Below are positions 52,176 through 61,320 of a stretch of DNA of 64,000 bases, in pieces (within the stretch, counting starts at the first letter, position 1; every line of letters begins with the position of its first letter). Source of the stretch: Solibacillus sp. FSL H8-0538 (lineage in GTDB: Bacteria > Bacillota > Bacilli > Bacillales_A > Planococcaceae); contig NZ_JBBOPI010000001.1 of assembly GCF_038003525.1 (NCBI RefSeq), positions 1,355,001 through 1,419,000 of the forward strand, given 5' to 3'. Under the pieces are notes generated by a model. The model was not told where the DNA came from. It made no database searches and saw only the letters and a list, made by a program, of their open reading frames with translations. Position numbers and translations under genes: made by a program.

Positions 52176-52249
52176 GTTAAGGAATACAATTCCTTTCTAA
52201 GTAAGGACATCAACTCGCCCTATTTTGGGCGAGTTTTGTCTTTCTAATG
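52176..52249 (+). repeat. dispersed two-hairpin repeat, copy 3
   Basis: AAGGAATACAATTCCTT, then AAGGACATCAACTCGCCC..GGGCGAGTTTTGTCTTT. The second hairpin is a good terminator for the cyclophilin gene. The rest of 52250-52559 holds no gene I can support. Confidence 0.7.
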
Positions 52250-52559
52250 ACAGTACTGCTATGTAGCTCATTTCTGATGACTAATTGCTTGATGTTCATA
52301 TACAACAAACGAAATAAGCTTTTCCCAACAATGATGAAGGTGAATAGTTGAAATTAATTTTTAAGAAAAAACAGAGTGAAAAGGAATCTCATCATTATTA
52401 CGATAAAACGTTGGATTTCCTTTACGTCAAATGAAGTACTCTCTAGAGTTAGAAACAACAGCTAAACTCAACTGTACCCAATAAAGTTGTACCATTTTCA
52501 TGTACAATTCCGAATTCTTTTAGAACTAAGTATATCACTGATTCTTATTAGGAATTAAA

Positions 52560-52592
52560 AACATGCCACTGCAGTTTGCAGTGGCATGTTAA
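52560..52592 (-). terminator. terminator of the DUF2892-like gene
   Basis: AACATGCCACTGC pairs with GCAGTGGCATGTT; the minus strand continues TTTTAATT. Confidence 0.85.
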
Positions 52593-52596
52593 ATCG

Positions 52597-53553
52597 TTAT
52601 TGTAGAATATTGGGTGGAGATGCGTTGTTGTTTGTTGAAGATGCGTTTAATACCGATGCAGCTATATTAGATAAATGAGCATTATTAGGTGTACCGTCTA
52701 GAGGTGTTTTTGTTGCACCTGCATTTAAGCTGTTGTCACCATTCGTAGAAGAATCTTGCTTGTTCCCGCTATTTTTAGAAGCTGAAGTTGTTTTAGTACC
52801 CCCACTATTTGAAGAAGCTTTTTTCCCGCCACTTGAATTTCCATTTTTAGCATTATTCGCGTTAGCATTTACGTTCGTAGTGGAATTCTCATTTGATGCG
52901 CCACTCGATGCGGACGATTGCTTTCCACCATTATTCGTTCCAGTAGCATTTTGTGATCCGGTCATACTCGCCACGTCATTCATAATTTTACCAACCTGTG
53001 GTACTACGGTTTGTGCGATGTTACCAATAGTTTGAGCCGCATTTCCACCGGACATTTGTTGGGCCACCTTTTCAATCGTCTGAGCAATGTTGTTCCCCGC
53101 AGCATTTTGTCCAACCCCGCCATCACTCATGTTTTGTGTATCACTCGTACTTTGAGATGCATTTCCACCATTTACTATTTGCAAAATATTTTCTACCATC
53201 TGGAAAATGGTTCCTCCCGTTTGATTAGTGCTACTACTCGAAGCACTTTGTCCGGATTGATTTCCGCTTTTCATCGCTACTCCTGCACCAGCTAATGAAA
53301 CTAGAGAAGCGTTTCCGTTCATCACTTTTTGCAACAAGTTACTGCTCGACATCGCGGAACCCATCGCTTTTCTTGGACAATATCTTGTTGCGCCTTCCGC
53401 TGCTTTCATTGAACCATACAAGACGAGCATTTGACCACGTTTGCTTTTCGGATTCCGCATAAGTTGGATAGTACCGTATGCGGTCATCATTGAGCCCAGC
53501 ATGAAACGGGCGTATGCATTTCTGGAACTGATGTTTTGTTGATTATGTGTCAT
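52597..53553 (-). CDS. DUF2892-like protein with long Asn/Ser-rich tail
   Basis: A 318-aa protein. Residues 1-65 resemble DUF2892 small membrane domains (SSRNAYARFMLGSMMTAYGT, then a second hydrophobic segment and CPRKAMG). Residues about 95-318 are low-complexity, rich in Asn, Ser, Gly and Gln, with heptad-like QTIxxIAQ segments, and probably disordered or surface-exposed. There is no signal peptide. AGGAGGG precedes the ATG. The function is unknown; the composition is like that of some spore-surface proteins. Confidence 0.75.
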   Translation of the reverse strand: MTHNQQNISSRNAYARFMLGSMMTAYGTIQLMRNPKSKRGQMLVLYGSMKAAEGATRYCPRKAMGSAMSSSNLLQKVMNGNASLVSLAGAGVAMKSGNQSGQSASSSSTNQTGGTIFQMVENILQIVNGGNASQSTSDTQNMSDGGVGQNAAGNNIAQTIEKVAQQMSGGNAAQTIGNIAQTVVPQVGKIMNDVASMTGSQNATGTNNGGKQSSASSGASNENSTTNVNANANNAKNGNSSGGKKASSNSGGTKTTSASKNSGNKQDSSTNGDNSLNAGATKTPLDGTPNNAHLSNIAASVLNASSTNNNASPPNILQ

Positions 53554-54105
53554 CTGTGTGGACCCTCCTATTTGAGTTTTGGAAAGAGCGGTGCTATTCT
53601 TTTAAAATTTTTTCACCAGTAACGAAGTAGTGAGTTAACAAATACATGGAAAAGAGAATGGGTGACATGGCATTGCCGGTTTGGAAAATAGGGAAATGCG
53701 GGGTAAAATAATTAAAGTTGGAAAGAAGGTACCGGAACTACCGTTTACAAACCCCACGTAATAGCGCGGAATTTTAAATCTTGAGTATCAGGTAACATTT
53801 GGATTTTTGGTGATCATATAATTGATGCAGGAATGTAAAATCCCTAAGAAATAGAAGGCGCGGAAATCGTAGATAAAAGTTAAATGATTATTCGGGGCAA
53901 TATTGAGCCACATGTTCACCTATTTCAACTATATAATCCCCATTCAGTTGCTGATTATGCGTCTGAAATTTTTCTGTTTATTTTATAAGAGGCATCTTAA
54001 TAAAAATTAGTTTCTTCTAGATCGAGGTTTTTTTGTTAAAAATAAAAAACAAAGGATACAAAGTAAACTGCGTGTTCTAATAGTGAACTTTAGCATCCTT
54101 ACGTT
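53554..54105. other. 552-bp stretch without an intact gene
   Basis: Several interrupted protein-like segments occur on the plus strand around 53730-53990 (for example NIWIFGDHIIDAGM and GNIEPHVHLFQLYN), broken by stops, so a decayed gene is possible but I cannot name it. Confidence 0.35.
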
Positions 54106-54146
54106 AAAAAAGATGACTCAATTTGGTAGCAGTCATCTTTTTATAT
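54106..54146 (+). terminator. orphan terminator hairpin
   Basis: AAAAGATGACT pairs with AGTCATCTTTT around a 10-base loop, followed by TATA. It may be the end of the decayed segment before it. Confidence 0.65.
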
Positions 54147-54276
54147 ATTCCATAGAATTTTATCTTAGTTTTATAGAGAGTTTAGAAATACGAAAGAATA
54201 AATAATCTTCATAAACAATAGAGAGGACTTATTCGTAACACTAGGTTGCGAAATAAATCCCCAAAACATTGCATAA

Positions 54277-56118
54277 TCATGTCATATGCTTACTATCATA
54301 TTCTGGGAAGTGAAAAGCATAGATGAAGGTTAGAAATTCTTCGAAGGGAAGGGAAGATTCTCCTTCTAGTTCTCCATTTCCCGTAACGCTTGTTTGAATA
54401 GAGTTTCCCCAAGTTTGCAAACTGTCGTTATTTGGATTGTAAAAATAAACACGAATGGTACCAGATGGATCTGAATCGATTCTTTGTATAAGGACAGCGT
54501 GAGCACCAAGAACCTGGCCGGTACGATTGTAAATTGTAATGCCAGCAGGTTGAGGAAGCCCTGCATTAACGTTAGGGTTCATTGTTGGATGATAATAACG
54601 TCGGAAGCTTTCATGAAACGTTAAGTCATTATAGATATCAGAAAAACCTGACCAAATTCCTATCATATGAAAAGCTGGGTTAATCCACTTATGAGGGTCT
54701 TGCCCACGTCCTTCAGCTGCTTTTAACATTTCGAAATAAATCGCATCCAGATGAGCAACAAATAGTAAGGATATCCGATCGATATTAATTTCATCTTCAA
54801 GCGGAACAGGAGAAAGCATATCAGAAGAGATGACTCTATCTTCAAAAGGAATTGAGATGCTTCCTGTTCTCAAAAATTCATTAAACATTTTTAATAACAG
54901 CACCGGTTTTTTTTGTGACCAATAACTGATTGCCCTTGTGGATTGGCACGTAGGATTAAACCCTTGCCCGATCCCTAAAGGTGTTCCTAAAATATTTAAC
55001 ATTTCTGACACGATAAGAGCTCGTGGAGTAGGTGTATTGGTGTATTGTTGAAGAGTTGAAAGTCTGGTTTTAATCTGCTCATGGATAGGAACCTTCATCA
55101 GCTCTTCTAGTTCTTTTATCAGTTCACTCGTAAATATATCTCTTTGTAATAAACGAAGTAAACCATAAATACTTCTACGCGTTTTCACCATAATTGAAGA
55201 AGAAATAAAAGAAGAAATAAAAGGAAGGCTTAACTGTAGATTTCCTTTTGCTTTTTCGTCCACAGCAAGAATGTATTGGAGCAAGTTTGGTTTTTCTTTA
55301 TTGATATAATGCAAGAAGACTACATGAAAGGGTGAAACAAGCCCAGTTCTTTCCATAGATGAACGTAACTGCTCAGCTTCCTTCATTAAAATTGAGTCGC
55401 TTACGTTTTTTAGTTCGTATTCATAATCTCCCCCAGTACTTTTAGCCATATCTGATGGAGAAAAAACGGCATTTTCATAAAGCATCAGCTTCGAGTTCGA
55501 TTCTTCCAACCTACCAGCTAATTTTTTTGCACTCCCAATGAGCTTCATAATTTTATTCGTGACAATTGGCCTTTGAACAGCGAGGTTATCCACCTCTTGA
55601 TAGAGATTTTCATAAACACGTGACGAAAAACAGTGTTCAGAAATAAATCTTAAAATTTCAGAAGCCTGTTCATCCTTGTAAAGTAGGGTTACTCGATTTT
55701 CTTCGGTTTCCTTCATGATGAGCAAATCGATATTTAAAGCCAATACCATCGTCAAAAATTCTGTTGCTTCATAGGCATACATATTTGGATGTACATAGTG
55801 ACCTCTTGCAATGGCAAGAACTCTTAGATTGCTCAAGATTTCTGCTACTGCCTGCTTACCATCATGCAGTGTACCTCTAACAAGAGTAGGATTGAGTTTC
55901 TGTACATTTTCCCATGGTTTTCCTATAAACAATCCAGCCTGATCAAAGAGATGAGCATAGACATAAAGTTTTTCCAATCCATTCGGTTCTTTGAGAAGGG
56001 CGGATGCTGCATCAAATACAGTTTGTTGAAATAATTTTTTACTTTGTGAAGAAGCATGCCATAACTGTTGAAACGCTCTTTCAAATGAATTCTCTGTAGA
56101 TAATTGGAAAAGTCCCAT
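54277..56118 (-). CDS. large protein with Cys-His-Asn pattern, paralogue 1
   Basis: A 613-aa cytoplasmic protein of no family I recognise. Residues 1-380 are mostly helical (LPFISSFISSSIMVKTRRSI, MKVPIHEQIKTRLSTLQQ). The conserved C-terminal part starts at NPTCQSTRAISYWSQ (Cys 391) and continues to LGAHAVLIQRIDSDP (His 540) and YFYNPNNDS (Asn 561), ending GELEGESSLPFEEF. The Cys, then His, then Asn order with these local patterns is like papain-fold peptidases and transglutaminase-like enzymes. It is a paralogue of the 56873 product with its own ribosome binding site (GAAAGGAGG) and is separated from it by about 750 bases. Confidence 0.7.
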   Translation of the reverse strand: MGLFQLSTENSFERAFQQLWHASSQSKKLFQQTVFDAASALLKEPNGLEKLYVYAHLFDQAGLFIGKPWENVQKLNPTLVRGTLHDGKQAVAEILSNLRVLAIARGHYVHPNMYAYEATEFLTMVLALNIDLLIMKETEENRVTLLYKDEQASEILRFISEHCFSSRVYENLYQEVDNLAVQRPIVTNKIMKLIGSAKKLAGRLEESNSKLMLYENAVFSPSDMAKSTGGDYEYELKNVSDSILMKEAEQLRSSMERTGLVSPFHVVFLHYINKEKPNLLQYILAVDEKAKGNLQLSLPFISSFISSSIMVKTRRSIYGLLRLLQRDIFTSELIKELEELMKVPIHEQIKTRLSTLQQYTNTPTPRALIVSEMLNILGTPLGIGQGFNPTCQSTRAISYWSQKKPVLLLKMFNEFLRTGSISIPFEDRVISSDMLSPVPLEDEINIDRISLLFVAHLDAIYFEMLKAAEGRGQDPHKWINPAFHMIGIWSGFSDIYNDLTFHESFRRYYHPTMNPNVNAGLPQPAGITIYNRTGQVLGAHAVLIQRIDSDPSGTIRVYFYNPNNDSLQTWGNSIQTSVTGNGELEGESSLPFEEFLTFIYAFHFPEYDSKHMT

Positions 56119-56730
56119 ATTTTCGTCCTCCTTTCAGTTTTATAAATATAATTAACAAAAATGTTTCATTTTAAAACACCATCATCTAATCGGTGGTTAG
56201 GTTGTTATAGTTAGAATATTTAAAAACTTCAATAAAATTACCATTAAATAAATAAATTTAAAATTAATTGATTTTCTCGAATAGTAAAAAATTAATGAAT
56301 TATGGAACAAAGGCTAAGTACGCTACGTCCTATGGCAACGCCTTTGAGACCATCATCGTGTTGGCTTCATTCCAGGGACTCAAGTTGCTTGCTAATCCCC
56401 TAGAAGTTGACGCCTCCACTCGAATCAACTTGTAATTGCTGAGAATAAATGCGTCATTGGCATTTATTTACTGATAAGTTGTATCTAGAATTCGTCAATT
56501 CGCGTTTTTCAAAAAAATTAGTCGTTTATTAGAAAGGCAGCACAAGCCGAACAATCCCTTTTGCAAGAAATCGAAGTATAAAAAAAACACGTGAGAAATC
56601 ACTATAAAATTGAAATGAAAAATACTGACTAAACAATCACTGTAAATATGATACAGCTTCATTCGTGGCCAATCTGAAACGGATTGTGAAATTACTGACC
56701 GGAATAGTGAAAGAATAGAAAAAGAAAACC
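56119..56730. other. 612-bp stretch without an intact gene
   Basis: The left third is very AT-rich. A block at 56315-56440 (GTACGCTACGTCCTATGGCA.. to GCCTCCACTCGAATC) has a different composition and looks like an end fragment of a mobile or repeated element. Start-less protein-like pieces (for example DTASFVANLKRIVKLLTG near 56650) follow. No gene can be supported. Confidence 0.35.
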
Positions 56731-56777
56731 GACACTTCCTGTTCAATATCGAACAAAAAGTGCCGGATTTTTATTTT
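56731..56777 (-). terminator. terminator of the ATP-grasp operon
   Basis: CCGGCACTT pairs with AAGTGTCGG around a loop containing TTCGATATTGAA, followed on the minus strand by TTTTCTTTTTC. Confidence 0.75.
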
Positions 56778-56872
56778 GAAAAATCAATTTGTTTTATAAA
56801 CATAAGTTTTTCAATGCGCTCCGAATCAATTTGGTTCTTTTATATCGAATGCATTAAAATAGAACGACTTCG

Positions 56873-58915
56873 TTATGCCCAGACATAATTTTTTCCCCAG
56901 CTGTTCTTCGCCAATGCTTCCACTTTTTCAACAAGGCTGTCTTCCACCATATACGTGTCACCTTGTTCGTATGGATTATAGTGGTATGCATACATTCTTG
57001 ATACAAATTCATGAAACGGTAGGGAGGATTCGCCCTCTAATTCACCGAGGCCTGACACACTGGCTTTAATGCCTTGGCCCCAATTTTGAGTGCTGTCGTT
57101 ATTAGGATTGTAAAAATAAATTCTAGTAGCACCATTTGGATCTTTATCAATCCGATGAATCGAAACGGCATGAAGACCAAGGAGCTCTCCATGTACATTT
57201 GTTAGAAAAATACCGACTGGATTTGGATAAATTAACTCATATCCCTCATTAAAATCGGGATGGTGGGTTGCGTAAAATAGTTTCACGAAAGTGGAATAGT
57301 TGGTAACTTCCAATGAATATTGATCCAGTACATTGTTAAAACCACTTGGAATCCACTCACCATAAAATTCGCGGTTCACCCACTTATGACCATCCTCTCC
57401 TCGAAGAAGTGTTCGCATCATCATTTCGTTATAAATTTTATCTAGGTGGGGGACAAGAAGTATCGATACTGGATCTAAATCTTGTTTCATATCATCGGCA
57501 ACCCCACCTAAAAGAAGGCTGGAATGAATGATTTCATTTTCAAAAGTCATCACAATATCATGGTCGCGTGCGGCACGAATGATGAATTCCAACAGCTGAC
57601 TCATATTAAATTGTGCCCAAAGAGAAATGCCCCTCGCGGATTGACAAATTGGGTTTAGACCTTGCCCAACACCAAGTGGTTGCCCGAGAACACTTACGAC
57701 TCCAGCAATAAGAATGCCATTTATGCTTATTGCACTCTGTTCATTGACAAATAGTGAAAGTGATTTACGTACATGTGCATGAATCGGCAGCTCAAATAAC
57801 TGACGAAGGATAGGGACAACTGAATCTATTTTAAGTACGCCACGATTAAGCAACTTTGAAAGTCCATATATTGCTTGTCGTGTTTCAGGGTAGATAGCAA
57901 TCTGGATAATATCATGAATTAATTTTTGATTCGTATTAAAACTTGAAGTTCCCGTTTCTGTTAAAGCGAGTGATGTTGTAATAATATCGTAATTTTTCCG
58001 GTTAAGGAAACGAAGAAGAACGGCATGGAAAGGTGAAACAAGGCCGGTTTCCTTCATCGATTCTGCAAATATTTTTGCCTCAGCCAAAAGTTCTTCTTCA
58101 TTTGCCTGTTCTAATTTTAGTTTGTATTCTCTTTGATCAGCAGAATCTATGCTTAGTGGTGTTGGAGCATCTGTGGCACGTGCATACTTTTCAAGAGCTC
58201 CTGTTGTTTTTTCGTCAATCTCACTATTCAATAATTGTTGTGACATGTGAATCATATCTAGAATTCTACGAGTAATAATAGGGCGTTGAACCGTCAGTCT
58301 GTCAATCTCTTGAACCATTTGCTCAGCAACTGCTTTGAATGAAAGCTCCTGACCAAGGTACGTAAATAAATTTTGAGCACGGATGATATGATCTTCTAGA
58401 GGAGTCGTATTTTCCTCTGTTTCAACAGGGGACAACAAATCAAGATTCAGTGCTAGGACTTCATTTAGAAAGGCACTCGCATCTTCTTCAGTTAAACGCT
58501 CATGTTTAGCGGTTCCTTTTGCAATCGCAAGCATTCTCATTTCACTCAACAATTCGATAATGGAATAGATTCCTCTCACTCGTAAAGAAGCACCTACAAA
58601 TGGAGGTTGTAATTTTGATGGGTCTTCCCATTCTCCTCCGAGGAACACACCGGCTAGGTCAAATCGGTGTGCATATTTTTCAATAATGGCCATGCCTTCG
58701 TTTGTAGATGCTAACTCATTCGCAATTTGGTAAACATTTGTTTGATAAAGACTTTTTGCGAAAGGCTTTGCCTGTTCCAGTATATTTAAAGCTGGTTCAA
58801 ATTTTTCTTCTAATAGGGTAAATGGGTTATTGACCTTTTTTCTCCTAGAAGTCGTACTTGCTGTTTTTTTTCTAGGTGTAGTACTTGCTGCATTTTCTTT
58901 TGTTACAGTACTCAT
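56873..58915 (-). CDS. large protein with Cys-His-Asn pattern, paralogue 2
   Basis: A 680-aa paralogue of the 54277 product. It adds a basic N-terminus (TTPRKKTASTTSRRKKVNNP) and a longer C-terminus (MVEDSLVEKVEALAKNSWG). The helical body covers residues about 40-410; the conserved part has NPICQSARGISLWAQ (Cys 424), LGLHAVSIHRIDKDP (His 582), YFYNPNNDS (Asn 603) and GELEGESSLPFHEF. No signal peptide or membrane helix. It starts 15 bases after the ATP-grasp gene and must be co-transcribed with it. The pattern suggests a cysteine peptidase or acyl-transfer enzyme, possibly acting with the ligase; this is inference. Confidence 0.72.
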   Translation of the reverse strand: MSTVTKENAASTTPRKKTASTTSRRKKVNNPFTLLEEKFEPALNILEQAKPFAKSLYQTNVYQIANELASTNEGMAIIEKYAHRFDLAGVFLGGEWEDPSKLQPPFVGASLRVRGIYSIIELLSEMRMLAIAKGTAKHERLTEEDASAFLNEVLALNLDLLSPVETEENTTPLEDHIIRAQNLFTYLGQELSFKAVAEQMVQEIDRLTVQRPIITRRILDMIHMSQQLLNSEIDEKTTGALEKYARATDAPTPLSIDSADQREYKLKLEQANEEELLAEAKIFAESMKETGLVSPFHAVLLRFLNRKNYDIITTSLALTETGTSSFNTNQKLIHDIIQIAIYPETRQAIYGLSKLLNRGVLKIDSVVPILRQLFELPIHAHVRKSLSLFVNEQSAISINGILIAGVVSVLGQPLGVGQGLNPICQSARGISLWAQFNMSQLLEFIIRAARDHDIVMTFENEIIHSSLLLGGVADDMKQDLDPVSILLVPHLDKIYNEMMMRTLLRGEDGHKWVNREFYGEWIPSGFNNVLDQYSLEVTNYSTFVKLFYATHHPDFNEGYELIYPNPVGIFLTNVHGELLGLHAVSIHRIDKDPNGATRIYFYNPNNDSTQNWGQGIKASVSGLGELEGESSLPFHEFVSRMYAYHYNPYEQGDTYMVEDSLVEKVEALAKNSWGKNYVWA

Positions 58916-58930
58916 GCTTCAATTCACTCC

Positions 58931-60157
58931 TTATAAGTAGAAATTATGTTTTTCAAATTTTTCTAGCAGAATTCGCATTTCTTGACTATCTTCACCGAAG
59001 AATGTAATTGATCCATAATGGTTACCATATCCTACTCGTTCTGCGACTTTGGCTGTCATCGGGATGAACATATCATGTTTTAGGAAATATGGATGTTCTT
59101 TCAGTTCAGTCGGAATGTTTAATTTTGTTACAGATTTTACTTTTGGATAAACCATCAAGTTGCCGGAATGCCCTTTTGCTGAACCAATTTCGTCAGGGAA
59201 AAAGGCTTCTAGTTGTTCTTCTAGTGTATCTGGATCACTACAAAGAACTTGTGCTTGATATGGACTGAACCCATAAACTCTTTCAATATGCTCGAAAATA
59301 TGACCGCCTGGGATACGTGCAGCAACCTCACCGAAATATAAGATGCCATCAGTGCTAATGAAAAACTCAGGATGGATAATGCCGTATTGAATTTCAAAAG
59401 CATTCACAAGCGTTTCAATCGCTTCTCTAATTTGTGGTCTCCATTGTTCAAGTGATGGAGAGGCGGGAACAAAGTTAGAGTGCCCAAGCTTGACATATTC
59501 CGTGATATTCAAGAATTTTATTTTTCCATTATGGATAAAGGCCTCACATGAAAATTCTTGGCCTTCTAAGTGGCTTTCCATTAAAAGAGGGAATTCTGAA
59601 TCGTCAATTTCTACTATGTCATCTAGATTTGAAATCATTCGATGCCCAACTGTACCAGCTTTATCAAATGGCTTCACATGAATCGGTTCGTAAGTCTCAC
59701 CATCTAACTTTATTAATGATTGGTTCATTCGTTTGAAGAATCGGGCAATATCTTCTTTATTAAATGCTTCTTCAAAGACACCAACTCGAAGACCTGCTAA
59801 GTGTGCTCTACGTTTCATCAATCCTTTATCTCGTAACAGTAGGGATTTATTAAAAATTTTAGGGTTTTCCCAAAGTAATGAATTAATCATGCCAGCCCAT
59901 TCAACAGTTTCTTCATATATTGGGACAGTTAGTTTTGTATTTAGTTCTTTTAATTTTTCATAAAGCTCGATTGAGTTTTCGATTGGAACTTCGAAATTCC
60001 AAGGGATTAATTCGATTCCATTTTTTTCAGCAAACTCCTTAAAATCTGCTGGACCAACAACGACAAATGGACGCCCCATTTTATCAATTGCTTCAATTGC
60101 TTGTAGACTCCAGCCAAGTAATGCTGTAGTTTGGGTTTGATTCTCTTTCATCGCCAT
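58931..60157 (-). CDS. ATP-grasp carboxylate-amine ligase
   Basis: A 408-aa ATP-grasp protein: Rossmann-like N-terminus with TALLGWSLQAIEAIDKMG, central DKAGTVGHRMISN, LLMESHLEGQEFSCEAFI, and the metal-binding end IIHPEFFIS...GEVAARIPGGHIFE. The last motif is the ExxARxPGG variant found in amino-acid ligases of peptide antibiotic pathways. The start is probably ATG 60157 (AGGGAG just upstream), though GTG 60172 is in frame. An extended -10, TGGTATAAT, lies at 60270-60265 on the minus strand. It heads an operon with the 56873 gene. Confidence 0.82.
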   Translation of the reverse strand: MAMKENQTQTTALLGWSLQAIEAIDKMGRPFVVVGPADFKEFAEKNGIELIPWNFEVPIENSIELYEKLKELNTKLTVPIYEETVEWAGMINSLLWENPKIFNKSLLLRDKGLMKRRAHLAGLRVGVFEEAFNKEDIARFFKRMNQSLIKLDGETYEPIHVKPFDKAGTVGHRMISNLDDIVEIDDSEFPLLMESHLEGQEFSCEAFIHNGKIKFLNITEYVKLGHSNFVPASPSLEQWRPQIREAIETLVNAFEIQYGIIHPEFFISTDGILYFGEVAARIPGGHIFEHIERVYGFSPYQAQVLCSDPDTLEEQLEAFFPDEIGSAKGHSGNLMVYPKVKSVTKLNIPTELKEHPYFLKHDMFIPMTAKVAERVGYGNHYGSITFFGEDSQEMRILLEKFEKHNFYL

Positions 60158-60397
60158 GATTCTCCCTATCACTTGATTTATTTTATTTCTAGTAAAATGT
60201 TCTATTCGTATCTTATTTTACTAAAAAAAATAGCAAATGAAATGCTTTCGACAAATAATTCTGAATTATACCAAAAATAGAATAATTGCTACATTATATC
60301 CTATGTATTATTTAATAATCCCAATGATAAGATATGATTAACTCAAATTTCAGACTTATTAGATAAAATAAAAAATCAGTCAAAGGGGTAATTCAAT

Positions 60398-61000
60398 TTG
60401 GTAATCCAAAAAGAGAGTGTAATTGAAGAAGTATACGCGGTTAAAAACTGGTATGAACGATTGAAAGAATATTTTCCAGAGCGAGAAATGAAGTCTAAAA
60501 AGCATTTTGATGTTCTTTTTAAAGAAAAAAAGGGAACTTATAAAATGATGGAAGGTTTGGATTATCTAGTTGTTTACTTTGAGCAACAAGAGTATATATT
60601 CATAGATTATATTTTAGTTTCGGGGAATAGTCGGGGAAAAGGCGTAGGAACTGTGGTTTTGAATGAATTGAAAAGTAAAGGAAAAGCAATTGTATTAGAA
60701 GTTGAGCCCATTTCGGAGATTGATCCGGATTCTGAAAAAAGAATTCGCTTTTATCAACGACATGGTTTCTTAATTGTGGATAATATTGGTTATGAGAGAG
60801 TTCATTTAGTAACAAATGAGCTCAATAAAATGGATATACATTGCTGGTCGCCACAATGTGTAACGGAACAATGGGTATTAGATTGCATGAAAGAAATTTA
60901 TAGTGAAGTTCATGCATATAAAGTAAAAGAAATCTTTGGCCGTGACCCTCAGCCAGCATCAGAAGTGCTCTGGCTAAAAGAAAAAGTAAATGTCCAATAA
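60398..61000 (+). CDS. GNAT-family N-acetyltransferase
   Basis: A 200-aa acetyltransferase. The acetyl-CoA loop SRGKGVGTVVLNELKSKG (an RGxGxG-type pattern) follows the beta strand YIFIDYILV, and the later FYQRHGFLIV is the usual C-terminal GNAT strand. The start is TTG 60398 with AAAGGGG upstream. The C-terminal 50 residues (HCWSPQCVTEQWV) are unusual. It is divergent from the ATP-grasp gene, 240 bases away, so a shared control region is possible. Confidence 0.82.
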   Translation: MVIQKESVIEEVYAVKNWYERLKEYFPEREMKSKKHFDVLFKEKKGTYKMMEGLDYLVVYFEQQEYIFIDYILVSGNSRGKGVGTVVLNELKSKGKAIVLEVEPISEIDPDSEKRIRFYQRHGFLIVDNIGYERVHLVTNELNKMDIHCWSPQCVTEQWVLDCMKEIYSEVHAYKVKEIFGRDPQPASEVLWLKEKVNVQ

Positions 61001-61027
61001 GTGTCTAAATAAAGCCTTGTCTAGAGC

Positions 61028-61063
61028 CGCAACGGAGAACCGTATCATAAGTATTTGAGGTTT
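61028..61063. repeat. dispersed GGAGAACCGTA repeat, single copy
   Basis: GCAACGGAGAACCGTATCAT then AAGTATTTGAGGTTTGG, matching 35838 and 40637. Nothing else is seen in 61001-61257. Confidence 0.65.
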
Positions 61064-61257
61064 GGCTCTTAAGCATAAAACAGTCTGATGAACGAAGCTG
61101 TTAACTTAAAGGCAACTATGTTTTCGATATTTAATTAGTAAAAATGAGTGTATACAGAAATAATAGGTGATAACTGTGCTCCGACCTGTTTATCTCTTGT
61201 TTATTTTCACATTATCATAATTAATTCAGAAAACGGTTTAGTTGAAAACCTAAAGGA

Positions 61258-61302
61258 AAAATCACTATCCTTTCTATTTAGAAAGAATAGTGATTTTTTA
61301 AT
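61258..61302 (-). terminator. terminator of the ahpC-ahpF operon (bidirectional)
   Basis: AAATCACTAT..CTTTC pairs with GAAAG..ATAGTGATTT; a T run is present on both strands. Confidence 0.85.
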
Positions 61303-61320
61303 GCAATGATGTTGGAAAAA

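Noticed and set aside
52350-52436. 28-codon frame beginning TTG (KLIFKKKQSEKES...)
   Set aside because: A GGTG-type ribosome binding site is present, but length, composition and lack of a relative give no support.
53011-53295. Open frames opposite to the Asn/Ser-rich gene
   Set aside because: They arise from the low-complexity codons of the real minus-strand gene and have no start signals.
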